The notes: generated from the sequence alone by a model not told the origin. DNA of 64,000 bases from Streptomyces sp. H27-H5 (GCF_026627505.1 NZ_JAPNLK010000018.1:54239-118238); one strand, 5' to 3'. Shown: positions 24,561 to 37,957, counted from the stretch's first letter. Numbers and translations are program-made.

Positions 24561-26417
24561 TTGAGCACAGCACCCCCACGACGCGTACGACTGCTCAGAA
24601 GGCTGGCCGCGACCGCGGTCGCCCTGGCCCTGCCCGTCGCCGGCCTCGTCGGCCTGGCCGGCACCGCACAGGCCGCCACCTCCGCCACCGCGACCTACGC
24701 CAAGGCCTCCGACTGGGGCTCCGGCTTCGAGGGCAAGTGGACGGTCAAGAACACCGGCACCACCGCCATCAACAGCTGGACCGTGGAGTGGGACTACCCG
24801 GCCGGCACCAAGGTCACCTCGGCCTGGGACGCCACCGTCACCAGCTCGGGCAACCACTGGACCGCCAAGAACGTCGGCTGGAACGGCGCCCTCTCCCCCG
24901 GCGCCAGCGTCACCTTCGGCTTCAACGGCACCGGCCCGGGCGCCCCCTCCGGCTGCAAGATCAACGGCGGCTCCTGCGACGGCGGCACCACCCCCACCGA
25001 CAACCCGCCGTCCGCCCCCGGCACCCCCACCGCGACCGGGGTCACCGAGACCTCGCTCACCCTGAACTGGGCCGCGGCCACCGACGACAAGGGGATCAAG
25101 AACTACGACGTCTACCGCGGCGGCAGCAAGGTCGCCACGGTGACCGGCACCAGCTACGCCGACAGCGGCCTGACCAAGGGCACGACGTACGCCTACACGG
25201 TCACCGCCCGCGACACCGTCGACCAGACCGGCCCCTCCTCCGGCTCCCTCTCGGTGACCACCCCGGGCGGCGGCACGGGCCCCGGCCCCGACCCCGGTGA
25301 CGGCACCAAGGTCAAGCTCGGCTACTTCACGAACTGGGGCGTCTACCAGCGCAACTACCACGTGAAGAACCTGGTCACCTCCGGCTCCGCCGCGAAGATC
25401 ACGCACATCAACTACGCCTTCGGCAACGTCCAGGGCGGCAAGTGCACCATCGGCGACGCGTACGCCGACTACGACAAGGCCTACACCGCCGACCAGAGCG
25501 TCGACGGCGTCGCCGACACCTGGGACCAGCCGTTGCGCGGCAACTTCAACCAGTTGCGCAAGCTCAAGGCGAAGTACCCGAACATCAAGATCCTCTGGTC
25601 CTTCGGCGGCTGGACCTGGTCCGGCGGCTTCGGTCAGGCCGCCGCGAACCCGGCCGCCTTCGCCCAGTCCTGCCACGACCTGGTCGAGGACCCGCGGTGG
25701 GCCGACGTCTTCGACGGCATCGACCTCGACTGGGAGTACCCGAACGCCTGCGGCCTGACCTGCGACACCAGCGGCGCGGCCTCCCTGAAGAACCTGATGC
25801 AGGCCGTCCGCGGCAAGTTCGGCGCGAACAACCTGGTCACCGCCGCGATCTCCGCCGACGGCTCCAACGGCGGCAAGCTCGACGCGGCCGACTACGCGGG
25901 CGCCGCGCAGTACGTCGACTTCTACAACGTCATGACGTACGACTTCTTCGGCGCCTGGGCGGCGCAGGGCCCCACGGCCCCGCACTCCCCGCTCACCGCC
26001 TACTCCGGCATCCCGCAGGACGGCTTCAACTCCGAGGCCGCGATCACCAAGCTCAAGGGCAAGGGCATCGCCGGCTCCAAGCTCAACCTCGGCATCGGCT
26101 TCTACGGCCGCGGCTGGACCGGCGTCACCCAGGCCACCCCGGGCGGCACGGCCACCGGGCCCGCCCCCGGCACGTACGAGCCGGGCATCGAGGACTACAA
26201 GGTCCTCAAGGCGAGCTGCCCGTCCACCGGCACCATCGCCGGCACCGCCTACGCCAAGTGCGGAAGCAACTGGTGGAGCTACGACACCCCCGCCACCGTC
26301 GCCTCGAAGATGACCTGGACCAAGCAGCAGGGACTGCGCGGAGCCTTCTTCTGGGAGTTCAGCGGCGACACCACCAACGGTGAGCTCGCCAACGCGATCC
26401 ACACCGGTCTGCAGTAG
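24561..26417 (+). CDS. chiC: Secreted family 18 chitinase with CBM2 and FnIII domains
   Basis: A 618-residue precursor. A twin-Arg-containing signal peptide (residues 1-38, cleavage after AQA) precedes a family 2 carbohydrate-binding module (about 39-140), a fibronectin III domain (about 153-240) and a GH18 catalytic domain (about 253-618). The catalytic DxxDxDxE lies in DGIDLDWEYP with the proton-donor Glu near residue 392. Architecture and length match S. coelicolor ChiC. The TTG start is chosen because GGAGGAG lies six bases upstream and the signal peptide then begins properly; an ATG at 24513 would add 16 residues. It is secreted and degrades chitin; controlled by the promoter above and the adjacent two-component system. 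Confidence 0.94.
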   Translation: MSTAPPRRVRLLRRLAATAVALALPVAGLVGLAGTAQAATSATATYAKASDWGSGFEGKWTVKNTGTTAINSWTVEWDYPAGTKVTSAWDATVTSSGNHWTAKNVGWNGALSPGASVTFGFNGTGPGAPSGCKINGGSCDGGTTPTDNPPSAPGTPTATGVTETSLTLNWAAATDDKGIKNYDVYRGGSKVATVTGTSYADSGLTKGTTYAYTVTARDTVDQTGPSSGSLSVTTPGGGTGPGPDPGDGTKVKLGYFTNWGVYQRNYHVKNLVTSGSAAKITHINYAFGNVQGGKCTIGDAYADYDKAYTADQSVDGVADTWDQPLRGNFNQLRKLKAKYPNIKILWSFGGWTWSGGFGQAAANPAAFAQSCHDLVEDPRWADVFDGIDLDWEYPNACGLTCDTSGAASLKNLMQAVRGKFGANNLVTAAISADGSNGGKLDAADYAGAAQYVDFYNVMTYDFFGAWAAQGPTAPHSPLTAYSGIPQDGFNSEAAITKLKGKGIAGSKLNLGIGFYGRGWTGVTQATPGGTATGPAPGTYEPGIEDYKVLKASCPSTGTIAGTAYAKCGSNWWSYDTPATVASKMTWTKQQGLRGAFFWEFSGDTTNGELANAIHTGLQ

Positions 26418-26445
26418 CCCCCACGCTCCGCACCGGTGAACCGAC

Positions 26446-26486
26446 GAAGCCGGGGAGAAGGGTCCGTCCCCCTTCTCCCCGGCTTC
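26446..26486 (+). terminator. Strong terminator after chiC
   Basis: A perfect 17-bp stem (26446-26462 with 26470-26486) closes a seven-base loop, 28 bases after the chitinase stop and followed by a short T-containing run. It also lies just beyond the stop of the minus-strand DUF2550 gene. Confidence 0.9.
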
Positions 26487-26504
26487 TTCACGTGCCGGTA
26501 CCGC

Positions 26505-26960
26505 TCAGGCCACGTTCACCCGCTGGCCGGGCGGCGCCGCCTCCAGCCAGGCCAGGAAACCGGTCAGCGCGTCGTCGCTCATCGCCAGCTCAAGGCGCGT
26601 CCCCCGGTGGGAACAGCCGAGCACGACGGCGTCGGACAGCAGTGCCAGCTCCTCCTCGCCCTCGGGCGCGCGACGGGCGAGCACCTCGATGGAGGAACGC
26701 TCCAGCAGCCGGCGCGGGCGCGGGGAGTAGCTGAAGACCCTGAACCATTCGATCCGGTCACCGCTGTAGCGGGCGACCCCGTACACCCATCCCTTGCCGG
26801 AGACGTCGGGCCCCTCGGCCACGCCGCCCCACCGCAGGCTGCAGTCGAAGGTCCCCCCGGACCGCTGGATCAGTCTCCGGCGCAGCCCGAAGACAAAGAG
26901 TCCGATCGCCAACAAGACCACGATCAGGCCGCTCACAAGCAGAGCGAGGAGCATCTTCAC
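26505..26960 (-). CDS. DUF2550 family membrane-anchored protein
   Basis: A 151-residue protein with one N-terminal transmembrane helix (LLALLVSGLIVVLLAIGLFVFGL), a basic RRRLIQR stop-transfer and a cytosolic domain (GGTFDCSLRWG, GWVYGVARYSGDRIEWFRVFS, CSHRGTRLELAM). This is the DUF2550 protein conserved directly after atpC in streptomycetes and mycobacteria. GTG start with GAGGAGG upstream; an ATG two codons later is possible. It is separated from atpC by a strong hairpin, so may be transcribed separately or by read-through. Function unknown. Confidence 0.87.
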   Translation of the reverse strand: MKMLLALLVSGLIVVLLAIGLFVFGLRRRLIQRSGGTFDCSLRWGGVAEGPDVSGKGWVYGVARYSGDRIEWFRVFSYSPRPRRLLERSSIEVLARRAPEGEEELALLSDAVVLGCSHRGTRLELAMSDDALTGFLAWLEAAPPGQRVNVA

Positions 26961-27010
26961 CGACCTCCTCGCTCATCGAATACCGCCATGCGAAAAACGG
27001 ACGTACATCG

Positions 27011-27060
27011 CCTCAGCCGCGACCCGGTCTGGAAAATTCCAGAACGAACCGCGGCTGAGG
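27011..27060 (-). terminator. Nested hairpin terminator of the atp operon
   Basis: An outer 11-bp stem (CCTCAGCCGCG with CGCGGCTGAGG) encloses an inner 7-bp stem (TCTGGAA with TTCCAGA), 23 bases after the atpC stop. It is the likely end of the atp transcript. Confidence 0.8.
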
Positions 27061-27083
27061 TCGCACACTATTCGGTACGGGGC

Positions 27084-27458
27084 TCAGTGCCCCGTTACCG
27101 CGCGCAGTCGGACATCCGCGCGACGCTCGGCGGCCGCGTCGGCCTCCGACTTCGCGCGATCCAGTGCCCGCTCCGCCCGCTGGACGTCAATCTCGTCCGC
27201 GAGCTCGGCGATCTCGGCCAGCAGCGACAACTTGTTGTCCGCGAACGAGATGAATCCGCCGTGCACCGCGGCGACGACAGTGCCGCCCTCGCTGGTGCGG
27301 ATGGTCACAGGGCCCGATTCCAGCACACCGAGAAGCGGCTGGTGACCGGGCATGACGCCGATGTCGCCGGACGTGGTGCGGGCGACAACAAGGGTGGCCT
27401 CGCCGGACCAGACATTGCGGTCCGCCGCGACCAGCTCGACGTGCAGCTCAGCAGCCAA
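27084..27458 (-). CDS. atpC: ATP synthase epsilon chain
   Basis: A 124-residue F1 epsilon subunit: N-terminal beta-sandwich (LHVELVAADRNVWSGEATLVVARTTSGDIGVMPGHQPLLGVL) and a C-terminal helical hairpin of Ala/Glu/Arg. The TTG at 27458 is chosen because GAGGAG lies six bases upstream and the protein then has the usual streptomycete length; an upstream in-frame start would add residues unlike the family. Last gene of the operon. Confidence 0.93.
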   Translation of the reverse strand: MAAELHVELVAADRNVWSGEATLVVARTTSGDIGVMPGHQPLLGVLESGPVTIRTSEGGTVVAAVHGGFISFADNKLSLLAEIAELADEIDVQRAERALDRAKSEADAAAERRADVRLRAVTGH

Positions 27459-27523
27459 GGTGGCTCCTCGGGTCACCACCCGGCGGGTCGGCCGGGTGTT
27501 GGGTCAAATTCTAATGGGCGTGG

Positions 27524-27554
27524 GGAGAGGGACGGGACACACCCGCCCCTCTCC
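27524..27554 (-). other. Intercistronic hairpin between atpD and atpC
   Basis: GGAGAGGG pairs with CCCTCTCC and, past one mismatch, CGGG with CCCG. The stem lies in the 128-base gap, the longest inside the atpA-atpC part of the operon. It could slow or stabilise the 3' mRNA segment and lower epsilon output. Confidence 0.6.
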
Positions 27555-27586
27555 GTCAATCAGCTCTGCTCACGAGGAGCGGGGCT

Positions 27587-29946
<2,360 letters not shown>

Positions 29947-29966
29947 GAGTCAGGTCCCTTCCGTCG

Positions 29967-31562
<1,596 letters not shown>

Positions 31563-31607
31563 CTGGGTTCCCTGCTCTCCTTGTTGGGCCTGAAGCTTCT
31601 TAGGGGT

Positions 31608-31624
31608 CTGGGGGCGACCCCCAG
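31608..31624 (-). other. Hairpin in the atpH-atpA gap
   Basis: CTGGGGG and CCCCCAG form a seven-base stem with a three-base loop in the middle of the 129-base gap between delta and alpha. It may set mRNA processing or relative expression of F1 alpha; it is not followed by a T-run. Confidence 0.5.
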
Positions 31625-31691
31625 GAATCTTCTGCAAGTTCTGCACGGCCCAACCGGGCCGCTAGGAATGCTTTGTTCTATTGGTGGCTGA

Positions 31692-32507
31692 TCAGCCGGC
31701 CATGCGGCGGGTCGCCTCGGAGAGGCGGTCCGCGATGGTGCCGTCGATGACCTCGTCGCCGACCCGCACCACGATCCCGCCGAGGACCGTGGGGTCCACG
31801 TCGAGGTTGAGGTGCATCTGGCGGCCGTACAGCTTGGCCAGCACCGCGCCGAGACGCTGCTTCTGCGCGTCGCTGAGCGGAACCGCGGTGGTCACGATGG
31901 CGACCATGCGGTTGCGGCGCTCGGCGGCGAGCGTGGAAAGGGACTCCAGTCCCGCTTCCAGGCTACGTCCACGCGGGTGCGTGACGAGTCGGGTCACCAG
32001 TCGCTCGGTGACCGCGTTCGCCTTGCCGCCGAGCAGGCTGCGCAGCAGCTCGCTCTTGGCGGCGGCGGTGGCCGCCCGATCGGTCAGCGCTGAGCGCAGG
32101 CCGGTGTTCGAGGAGACGATCCGGCCGAACCGGAACAGCTCGTCCTCGACGTTGTCGAGCCCGTTCGTCTGCTGGGCCGCGGTGAGGTCGGCGGTGGCCG
32201 CCAGTGCCTCGAGCGAGTCCACCAGGTCGCGGGACTGCGACCAGCGGGAGCGCGCCATGCCGGACACCAGGTCGAGGGTCTCCCCGCCCACCTGGTCCGC
32301 CAGCAGGCGACCCACCAGCTCGGCCTTGGCCTCGCCGGGCTGCGCCGGGTCCGTGATGACCCGACGCAGCGAGACCTCACGGTCGAGCAGCGCGGTGACG
32401 GCAGCCAGCTCACCGGCGAGCTTCGTCGCGTCGACGGACGTGTTGTCCATCAGCGCGTCGAGACGCTCACGCGCGGAGGCCAGTGCCTCGCGGCTCGCTC
32501 CGTTCAT
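31692..32507 (-). CDS. atpH: ATP synthase delta chain
   Basis: A 271-residue delta subunit linking F1 to the peripheral stalk. It is about 90 residues longer than in E. coli, as usual in streptomycetes, with an extra N-terminal helical region before the classical OSCP domain that ends IDPTVLGGIVVRVGDEVIDGT-type sequence. The ATG overlaps the atpF stop (ATGA). Confidence 0.94.
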   Translation of the reverse strand: MNGASREALASARERLDALMDNTSVDATKLAGELAAVTALLDREVSLRRVITDPAQPGEAKAELVGRLLADQVGGETLDLVSGMARSRWSQSRDLVDSLEALAATADLTAAQQTNGLDNVEDELFRFGRIVSSNTGLRSALTDRAATAAAKSELLRSLLGGKANAVTERLVTRLVTHPRGRSLEAGLESLSTLAAERRNRMVAIVTTAVPLSDAQKQRLGAVLAKLYGRQMHLNLDVDPTVLGGIVVRVGDEVIDGTIADRLSEATRRMAG

Positions 32508-33049
32508 CGGGCGGCCTCGGCCTTCTCCTCGAGCTCGCCGAGGAAACGGTCGATCGTGCGGCTCTGTCGGGCGTGGTCCTCAAGGGACTCGCCGACGAGC
32601 TTTCCGGCCAGGTCGGTGGCGAGCTTGCCCACGTCCTGACGCAGTGCCTGCGAGGCGGCCTTGCGGTCCGCCGCGATCTGGGCGTGGCCGGCAGCGATGA
32701 TCTCCTCACGCTGCCGCTGGCCCTCTGCGCGCAGTTCTTCCTTGAGCGCAGTGCCCTGCTCCAGCGCTTCCTGGCGCAGGCGCGCGGCCTCGTGCCGGGC
32801 CTCGGCGAGCTGAGCCTTGTACTGCTCGAGCACGCTCTGGGCCTCGGTCTGGGCTGCCTCGGCCTTCTCGATGCCACCCTCGATGGCCTCGCGACGCTCT
32901 TCCAGAACCTTGTTGATGTTCGGGAGGAGCTTCTTCGCGAGGAAACCGAAGACGATGACAAAGGCGATCAGGCCGATGACAAGCTCGGGGATCGGCGGGA
33001 TGAGGGGGTTTTCCGCCTCTTCGGCCGCGAGCTGAACCAGAGGGTTCAC
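32504..33049 (-). CDS. atpF: ATP synthase b chain
   Basis: A 181-residue stator b subunit: one membrane helix near residues 21-42 (LVIGLIAFVIVFGFLAKKLL) followed by a long charged coiled coil. GTG start. Overlaps atpH by four bases, so translation is coupled. Confidence 0.95.
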   Translation of the reverse strand: MNPLVQLAAEEAENPLIPPIPELVIGLIAFVIVFGFLAKKLLPNINKVLEERREAIEGGIEKAEAAQTEAQSVLEQYKAQLAEARHEAARLRQEALEQGTALKEELRAEGQRQREEIIAAGHAQIAADRKAASQALRQDVGKLATDLAGKLVGESLEDHARQSRTIDRFLGELEEKAEAAR

Positions 33050-33089
33050 ATCAGTGCCTTCCGTCTAAAGGGTCTGTTCGCTACCGGGA

Positions 33090-33416
<327 letters not shown>

Positions 33417-34238
33417 TCAGTGGTGCTCGGCGACGGCGCCCTGAATGAAGCTGCAGGCCAGCAGCACGAAGACGTAGGCCTGGACAGCCTGGATGAAGAG
33501 CTCGAACGCGGTCATCACGATGACCATCACGAACGACACACCCGCGTAGGCGATGCCGATTCCGTTCAGCAGGTACCAGCTGGCGATCGTGAAGAGCAGC
33601 AGCAGGGTGTGGCCGGCGAACATGTTCGCGAAGAGACGGACCGCGTGCGTGAACGGTCGGACGATCACGTTCGAGAAGAACTCGATCAGCATGACCAGCG
33701 GCAGGATTCCGCCGAGCGACTTGTCGTAGCCCGTGAGGTTCTTCAGACCGCCGACGAAGCCGTGGCGCTTGAAGGTGACCGACATCCACATGACGTAGAT
33801 GACGAGGGCGAGAGCCGCCGGGTACGCGATGACCGCGGTCACCGGGAACTGCGCGAGCGGGATGATCGACCAGAGGTTCAGCATCCAGACGAAGAAGAAC
33901 GTCGCGACCATGAAGGGGACGTACTTCTCGCCTTCCTTCTTGCCGAGCGTCTCGTAGACGATCCCGCGGCGCACGAAGTCGTATCCGGCTTCGGCGACCA
34001 TCTGGAGCTTTCCGGGAACCAGCTTCGGCTTGCGGAAGGCGGCCCAGAAGAATCCGACGATGATGATCGACCCGAGCAGGGCCAACAGCATCGTCTTGTT
34101 GAAGTAGACGGTGCCGTCGATGTCGCCGAAGATCGGCTCGAACAGGAACGAGTGCAGGCCAGGAGCCGGGAAGCCACAGCCGTCGAAGATGTGGCAATCG
34201 GTCTCGAAGGCGAGCACCTGCGTCGGGTCAGCACTCAC
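33417..34238 (-). CDS. atpB: ATP synthase a chain
   Basis: A 273-residue membrane subunit forming the proton half-channels. The essential Arg lies in HAVRLFANMFAGHTLL; five to six membrane helices are evident. The GTG at 34238 (MSADPTQVLAFETDC) is chosen for GAAGGAG six bases upstream; the frame stays open further upstream. Follows atpI after 225 bases, a gap in which I see no gene. Confidence 0.95.
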   Translation of the reverse strand: MSADPTQVLAFETDCHIFDGCGFPAPGLHSFLFEPIFGDIDGTVYFNKTMLLALLGSIIIVGFFWAAFRKPKLVPGKLQMVAEAGYDFVRRGIVYETLGKKEGEKYVPFMVATFFFVWMLNLWSIIPLAQFPVTAVIAYPAALALVIYVMWMSVTFKRHGFVGGLKNLTGYDKSLGGILPLVMLIEFFSNVIVRPFTHAVRLFANMFAGHTLLLLFTIASWYLLNGIGIAYAGVSFVMVIVMTAFELFIQAVQAYVFVLLACSFIQGAVAEHH

Positions 34239-34463
34239 CGCGGGCTCCTTCAGCGTGGCGCATAGGTACGGCAACCTCGTTGTGTCGGCGCGGCGCACAG
34301 CCGCGGTTCGGCACGGGACTGGTCTTACGGATGTGGGGGCGGCTTGCAGGCAGTGAGCCTCGCGTTGAAGCAGGCGTCAGCTCAGATGCCTGCGCCCGCG
34401 ATGCCGCAGTTGGCACCGGACGATAGCAGCATCTCGAACGCGCACTTATTCCGCCCCTACCGT

Positions 34464-34910
34464 TCACGAAGAGGACCCCGTGTTTTCGGGCTTCTCACCC
34501 TTGTCACGCTTGGCGGACTCGGGCTCGACGTAAAGGATCTTGGCCTTCATGTGCGCGCGCGTCTGCGCGGCGATCCAAGCAAGGGTCGCCGCGACGATGG
34601 TGATCGCGAATGCCCTGGGATTGAACAGCGTCGTGTTCTTGAACACGGCGACGAAGACGAAGAGCAGCAGGATCTGGGTCGTGTAGAGCGCCAGACCCAT
34701 CATCTGGAACAGATGCGGCAGCGATCGTGCCGTCCGCTGCAGGATGACAAAACCGATCCCCATGAACAGGATCACGACGATCGTGGCCATGACGGCCCCG
34801 AGAGCCCCCTTCCCGCCGGCGACGACGCCGCTGACGGCAGCGGCCACAAGGCCGACCACAGCGGTGGGTACCGCGGTATGCAAAAGGGATCGGGCGTCAT
34901 CGGACAGCAT
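34464..34910 (-). CDS. atpI: AtpI-like membrane protein
   Basis: A 148-residue protein with four hydrophobic helices (AVVGLVAAAVSGVVAG, ALGAVMATIVVILFMGIGFVI, MMGLALYTTQILLLFVFVAVF, AITIVAATLAWIAAQ) and a charged C-terminal tail. Position as first gene of the atp operon and topology match actinobacterial AtpI, thought to help c-ring assembly or magnesium supply. A Rex-type operator lies 128 bases upstream of its ATG. Confidence 0.85.
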   Translation of the reverse strand: MLSDDARSLLHTAVPTAVVGLVAAAVSGVVAGGKGALGAVMATIVVILFMGIGFVILQRTARSLPHLFQMMGLALYTTQILLLFVFVAVFKNTTLFNPRAFAITIVAATLAWIAAQTRAHMKAKILYVEPESAKRDKGEKPENTGSSS

Positions 34911-35037
34911 GGCGCATGGCTCCGCGTGATGGTGGGGGTATACGGGACTCGTACGGGACGAGCGTAAGCCCGGTCCGAGTGAGAGCCTCGGGCCAATGGA
35001 CCGTCGCACTACGGTCCTTCGGCTCTGTCGCCGGGTT

Positions 35038-35055
35038 TAGTGAACGGTATCACAA
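35038..35055 (-). promoter_or_regulatory. Rex-type redox operator upstream of the atp operon
   Basis: On the minus strand the 18 bases read TTGTGATACCGTTCACTA, against the Rex consensus TTGTGAA, four bases, TTCACAA; 12 of the 14 specified positions match. It lies 128 bases upstream of atpI. Rex senses NADH/NAD+ and is reported to control atp genes in streptomycetes (from memory). Confidence 0.7.
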
Positions 35056-35186
35056 AGTATTTGATGAGAGCTTTACCCGGTGGGTGTGCTGACTGTCACA
35101 CATGAGAGTGACCCTGCGCGTGTGTGCAGGACAGCCATGTGACTTGTCTGGTAAAGGGAGTTCATGTCGGACATGCCCATCTGGCG

Positions 35187-36521
35187 TCAGCGCGCGGAAC
35201 CGGCCTTACGCCGGTCGGGGAGGCGCGAACGGGGGCCAATGGCAGTCGCGCCGTTGACGCCGGACACCCCGGCCGCGATCGGGCGGGCCGGCTCGGGCTC
35301 CGTGCCCGTCGCGTCCCGCGCGGCCGCCTCGGCCGCCGCCTCCGCCGCCCGCTCCGCGTGCCGGTACCGCGGCGGCACGAGACCCTCGGCCCACCTCGGC
35401 GCGCGCGGGGTGAACCGCGGCAGCAACAGGAGGACGAGACCCAGGGCGCTCAGCGCCGCGATGGCCAGCACGATCCACATCGAGGTGGAGTGCACGGAGT
35501 AGGCCACCGCCCCGAAGGCGATCAGGCCGGACCAGAAGTACATGATGAGCACCGCACGGCTGTGCGAGTGCCCCAGTTCCAGCAGCCGGTGGTGCAGGTG
35601 GCCGCGGTCGGCCGCGAACGGCGACTGGCCCTTCCAGGTGCGCCTGACGACGGCCAGCACCAGGTCGGCCATGGGGATCGCGATGATCGTCAGCGGCAGG
35701 ACCAGCGGGATGAAGACGGGCAGCATCGCGTGGGTCGCGTTGCGCTCACCACCCGCGAACAGCGCCATGGTGTCGGGGTCCACCTGCCCGGTGATCGAGA
35801 TCGCCGAGGCGGCCAGCACCAGGCCGATCAGCATCGAGCCGGAGTCGCCCATGAAGATGCGGGCCGGGTGCATGTTGTGCGGCAGGAAGCCGAGGCACAT
35901 GCCCATCAGGATCGCGGCGAAGAGGGTGGCCGGGGCCGCCGCCTCGATGCCGTAGCCGAACCAGATCCGGTACGCGTAGAGGAAGAAGGCGCCGGTCGTG
36001 ATGCAGACCATGCCGGCGGCGAGCCCGTCGAGGCCGTCGACGAAGTTCACGGCGTTGATGGTGAGCACGACGAGGGCGACGGTCAGCAGGTTGCCCTGCC
36101 ACTGGGTGAGCGCGACGGTGCCGATGAAGGGGACCGGGATCCACAGGATCGTCAGACCCTGGATGACCATCACGCCCGCGGCGATCATCTGGGCGCCGAG
36201 CTTGATCAGGGCGTCGATCTCGAACTTGTCGTCGAGGACGCCCACCAGCCAGATCAGCGCCGCCCCGGAGAGCAGTGCCCGCGGTTCGTTCGAGGCGGTG
36301 AACACCGCGTTCAGGTTCTGCAGGTGGTCGGCGACCAGGAGGCCGGCGCACAGACCGCCGAACATCGCGATGCCGCCGAGCCTCGGCGTCGGTTCGCGGT
36401 GCACGTCACGCGCGCGCACCTCCGGCATGGCCCCGGCCGCGATCGCGAACTTCCGCACGGGCCCGGTCAGCAGGTAGGTCACCGCGACCGTGACGCACAG
36501 CGTCAGCAGATATTCACGCAC
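35187..36521 (-). CDS. Undecaprenyl-phosphate GlcNAc-1-phosphate transferase (WecA/MraY family)
   Basis: A 444-residue polytopic membrane enzyme that transfers GlcNAc-1-phosphate to a polyprenyl phosphate, starting cell-wall glycopolymer synthesis. Diagnostic motifs are LVGVLDDKFEID, NAVNFVDGLDGLAAG, IFMGDSGSM and ADRGHLHHRLLELGHSH; the last marks the WecA/TagO group rather than MraY. About eleven membrane helices and a charged C-terminal tail of about 80 residues. The GTG at 36521 (MREYLLTLC) matches my memory of the S. coelicolor protein; a GTG 39 bases upstream is the alternative. The LCP protein at 41792 may ligate the product polymer to the wall. Confidence 0.87.
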   Translation of the reverse strand: MREYLLTLCVTVAVTYLLTGPVRKFAIAAGAMPEVRARDVHREPTPRLGGIAMFGGLCAGLLVADHLQNLNAVFTASNEPRALLSGAALIWLVGVLDDKFEIDALIKLGAQMIAAGVMVIQGLTILWIPVPFIGTVALTQWQGNLLTVALVVLTINAVNFVDGLDGLAAGMVCITTGAFFLYAYRIWFGYGIEAAAPATLFAAILMGMCLGFLPHNMHPARIFMGDSGSMLIGLVLAASAISITGQVDPDTMALFAGGERNATHAMLPVFIPLVLPLTIIAIPMADLVLAVVRRTWKGQSPFAADRGHLHHRLLELGHSHSRAVLIMYFWSGLIAFGAVAYSVHSTSMWIVLAIAALSALGLVLLLLPRFTPRAPRWAEGLVPPRYRHAERAAEAAAEAAARDATGTEPEPARPIAAGVSGVNGATAIGPRSRLPDRRKAGSAR

Positions 36522-36637
36522 GGGCTGCCCCAGATGTATCGCCGGCCATCTCAGCCCCACACATTAGCTGCGATGTACCCCACTCCGAGGACGCGCGGGG
36601 AGGCTACCGCGGTTGCGGTACGCCCGGCTTGTCCCTG

Positions 36638-37867
36638 TCAGTACCCATACGGTGGAAATTCGCGCGTCAGTTCTTCGACCTCCGTACGGGTTTTCGCGGC
36701 TTCCCCGTGGAGGGCGCTCGTAAACAGCGCTCCGATCCGCCGCATCTCGGCCCCGCCCATGCCCTGCGTGGTCACGGCCGCCGTGCCGAGGCGGAGCCCG
36801 CGCTGGTCCCCGTACGGGAGGGCGCAGGTGTCCAGCACGATCCCGGCGGCGGCCAGCCGGCCGCGCGCGGTCGGGCCGTCCAGCCCGAGGGGGGCCGGGT
36901 CGACGCTGATCAGGTGGGTGTCGGTGCCGCCGGTCGTCACGAGGAAGCCGCCGGCCTCCAGCTCCTCGGCGAGGGCCCGGGCGTTGGCGACCACCCGATG
37001 GGCGTACGTGGTGAACGCGGGCCCGGCGGCCTCCCCGAAGGCCACGGCCTTGGCGGCGATGGTGTGCATCTGGGCGCCGCCCTGGGTGAAGGGGAACACC
37101 GCCCGGTCGACCCGTTCCGCGAACTCGGCGCCGCACAGGATCATCCCGCCGCGGGGTCCGCGCAGCACCTTGTGCGTGGTCGCGCAGATCACGTCCGCGT
37201 ACGGGACGGGGCTGGGGGCCGCCCCGCCGGCGACCAGGCCGATCGGGTGCGCGGCGTCCGCGATCAGGAAGGCGCCGACCTCGTCGGCGATCTGGCGGAA
37301 GACCGCGTACTCGGGGTGGCGGGGGTAGCAGATCGAGCCACAGACGATGGCCTTGGGACGGTGCCGGCGGGCGAGTTCGTGGACCTGTTCGTAGTCGATG
37401 TGGCCCGTCTCGGCGTCCACCCCGTAGCCGATGAACTCGAACCACTGGCCGGAGAAGTTCGCAGGTGAGCCGTGTGTGAGGTGCCCGCCGTACGGGAGTC
37501 CCATCGCCAGGACCGTGTCGCCGGGGCGCAGCAGCGCGGCGTACGCGGCGAGCACCGCGGAGGAACCGGAGTGCGGCTGCACATTGGCGTGATCCACCCC
37601 GAACAGGGCGCGGGCCCGCTCGACGGCGATCCGCTCGGCCAGGTCGGCGTACTCGCACCCGCCGTGGTGGCGGGCGCCCGGGTAACCCTCGGCGTACTTG
37701 TTGGCGAGCGCCGATCCGAGGGCCGTGAGCACGGCGGGCGAGGTGAAGTTCTCGGCGGCGATCAGCTGGAGGGTGCCGGCCTGCCGTCGCGCCTCTCCGA
37801 CGAGCACGTCGGCCATCTGCGGGTCCTGCTGCCGCAGCAGGTCCGTGGGCTGGGTGATGACGCTCAT
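36638..37867 (-). CDS. glyA: Serine hydroxymethyltransferase-like PLP enzyme
   Basis: A 409-residue fold-type I PLP enzyme. The PLP-binding Lys is at residue 233 in TTHKVLRGPRGG, and IAAENFTSPAVL and HSGSSAVLAAY match SHMT. Two differences from canonical SHMT stand out: YPGARHHGGCEYAD where the family normally has YYGG, and DAAHPIGL where it normally has AHIAGL-type sequence. The Tyr pair of YYGG takes part in catalysis, so substrate preference may differ from serine/THF. Probably a second, divergent copy rather than the housekeeping enzyme. It lies between the WecA-like gene and the phosphatase-like gene on the same strand. Confidence 0.82.
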   Translation of the reverse strand: MSVITQPTDLLRQQDPQMADVLVGEARRQAGTLQLIAAENFTSPAVLTALGSALANKYAEGYPGARHHGGCEYADLAERIAVERARALFGVDHANVQPHSGSSAVLAAYAALLRPGDTVLAMGLPYGGHLTHGSPANFSGQWFEFIGYGVDAETGHIDYEQVHELARRHRPKAIVCGSICYPRHPEYAVFRQIADEVGAFLIADAAHPIGLVAGGAAPSPVPYADVICATTHKVLRGPRGGMILCGAEFAERVDRAVFPFTQGGAQMHTIAAKAVAFGEAAGPAFTTYAHRVVANARALAEELEAGGFLVTTGGTDTHLISVDPAPLGLDGPTARGRLAAAGIVLDTCALPYGDQRGLRLGTAAVTTQGMGGAEMRRIGALFTSALHGEAAKTRTEVEELTREFPPYGY

Positions 37868-37957
37868 GGCGCGACTCCAGAGGCGTGTACCGGGTACCGC
37901 CCACTGTAGGTCCGCGGTGCCCGTCGCGCCTTGCGGCGCACGCGCGGGGGTGAGGCC

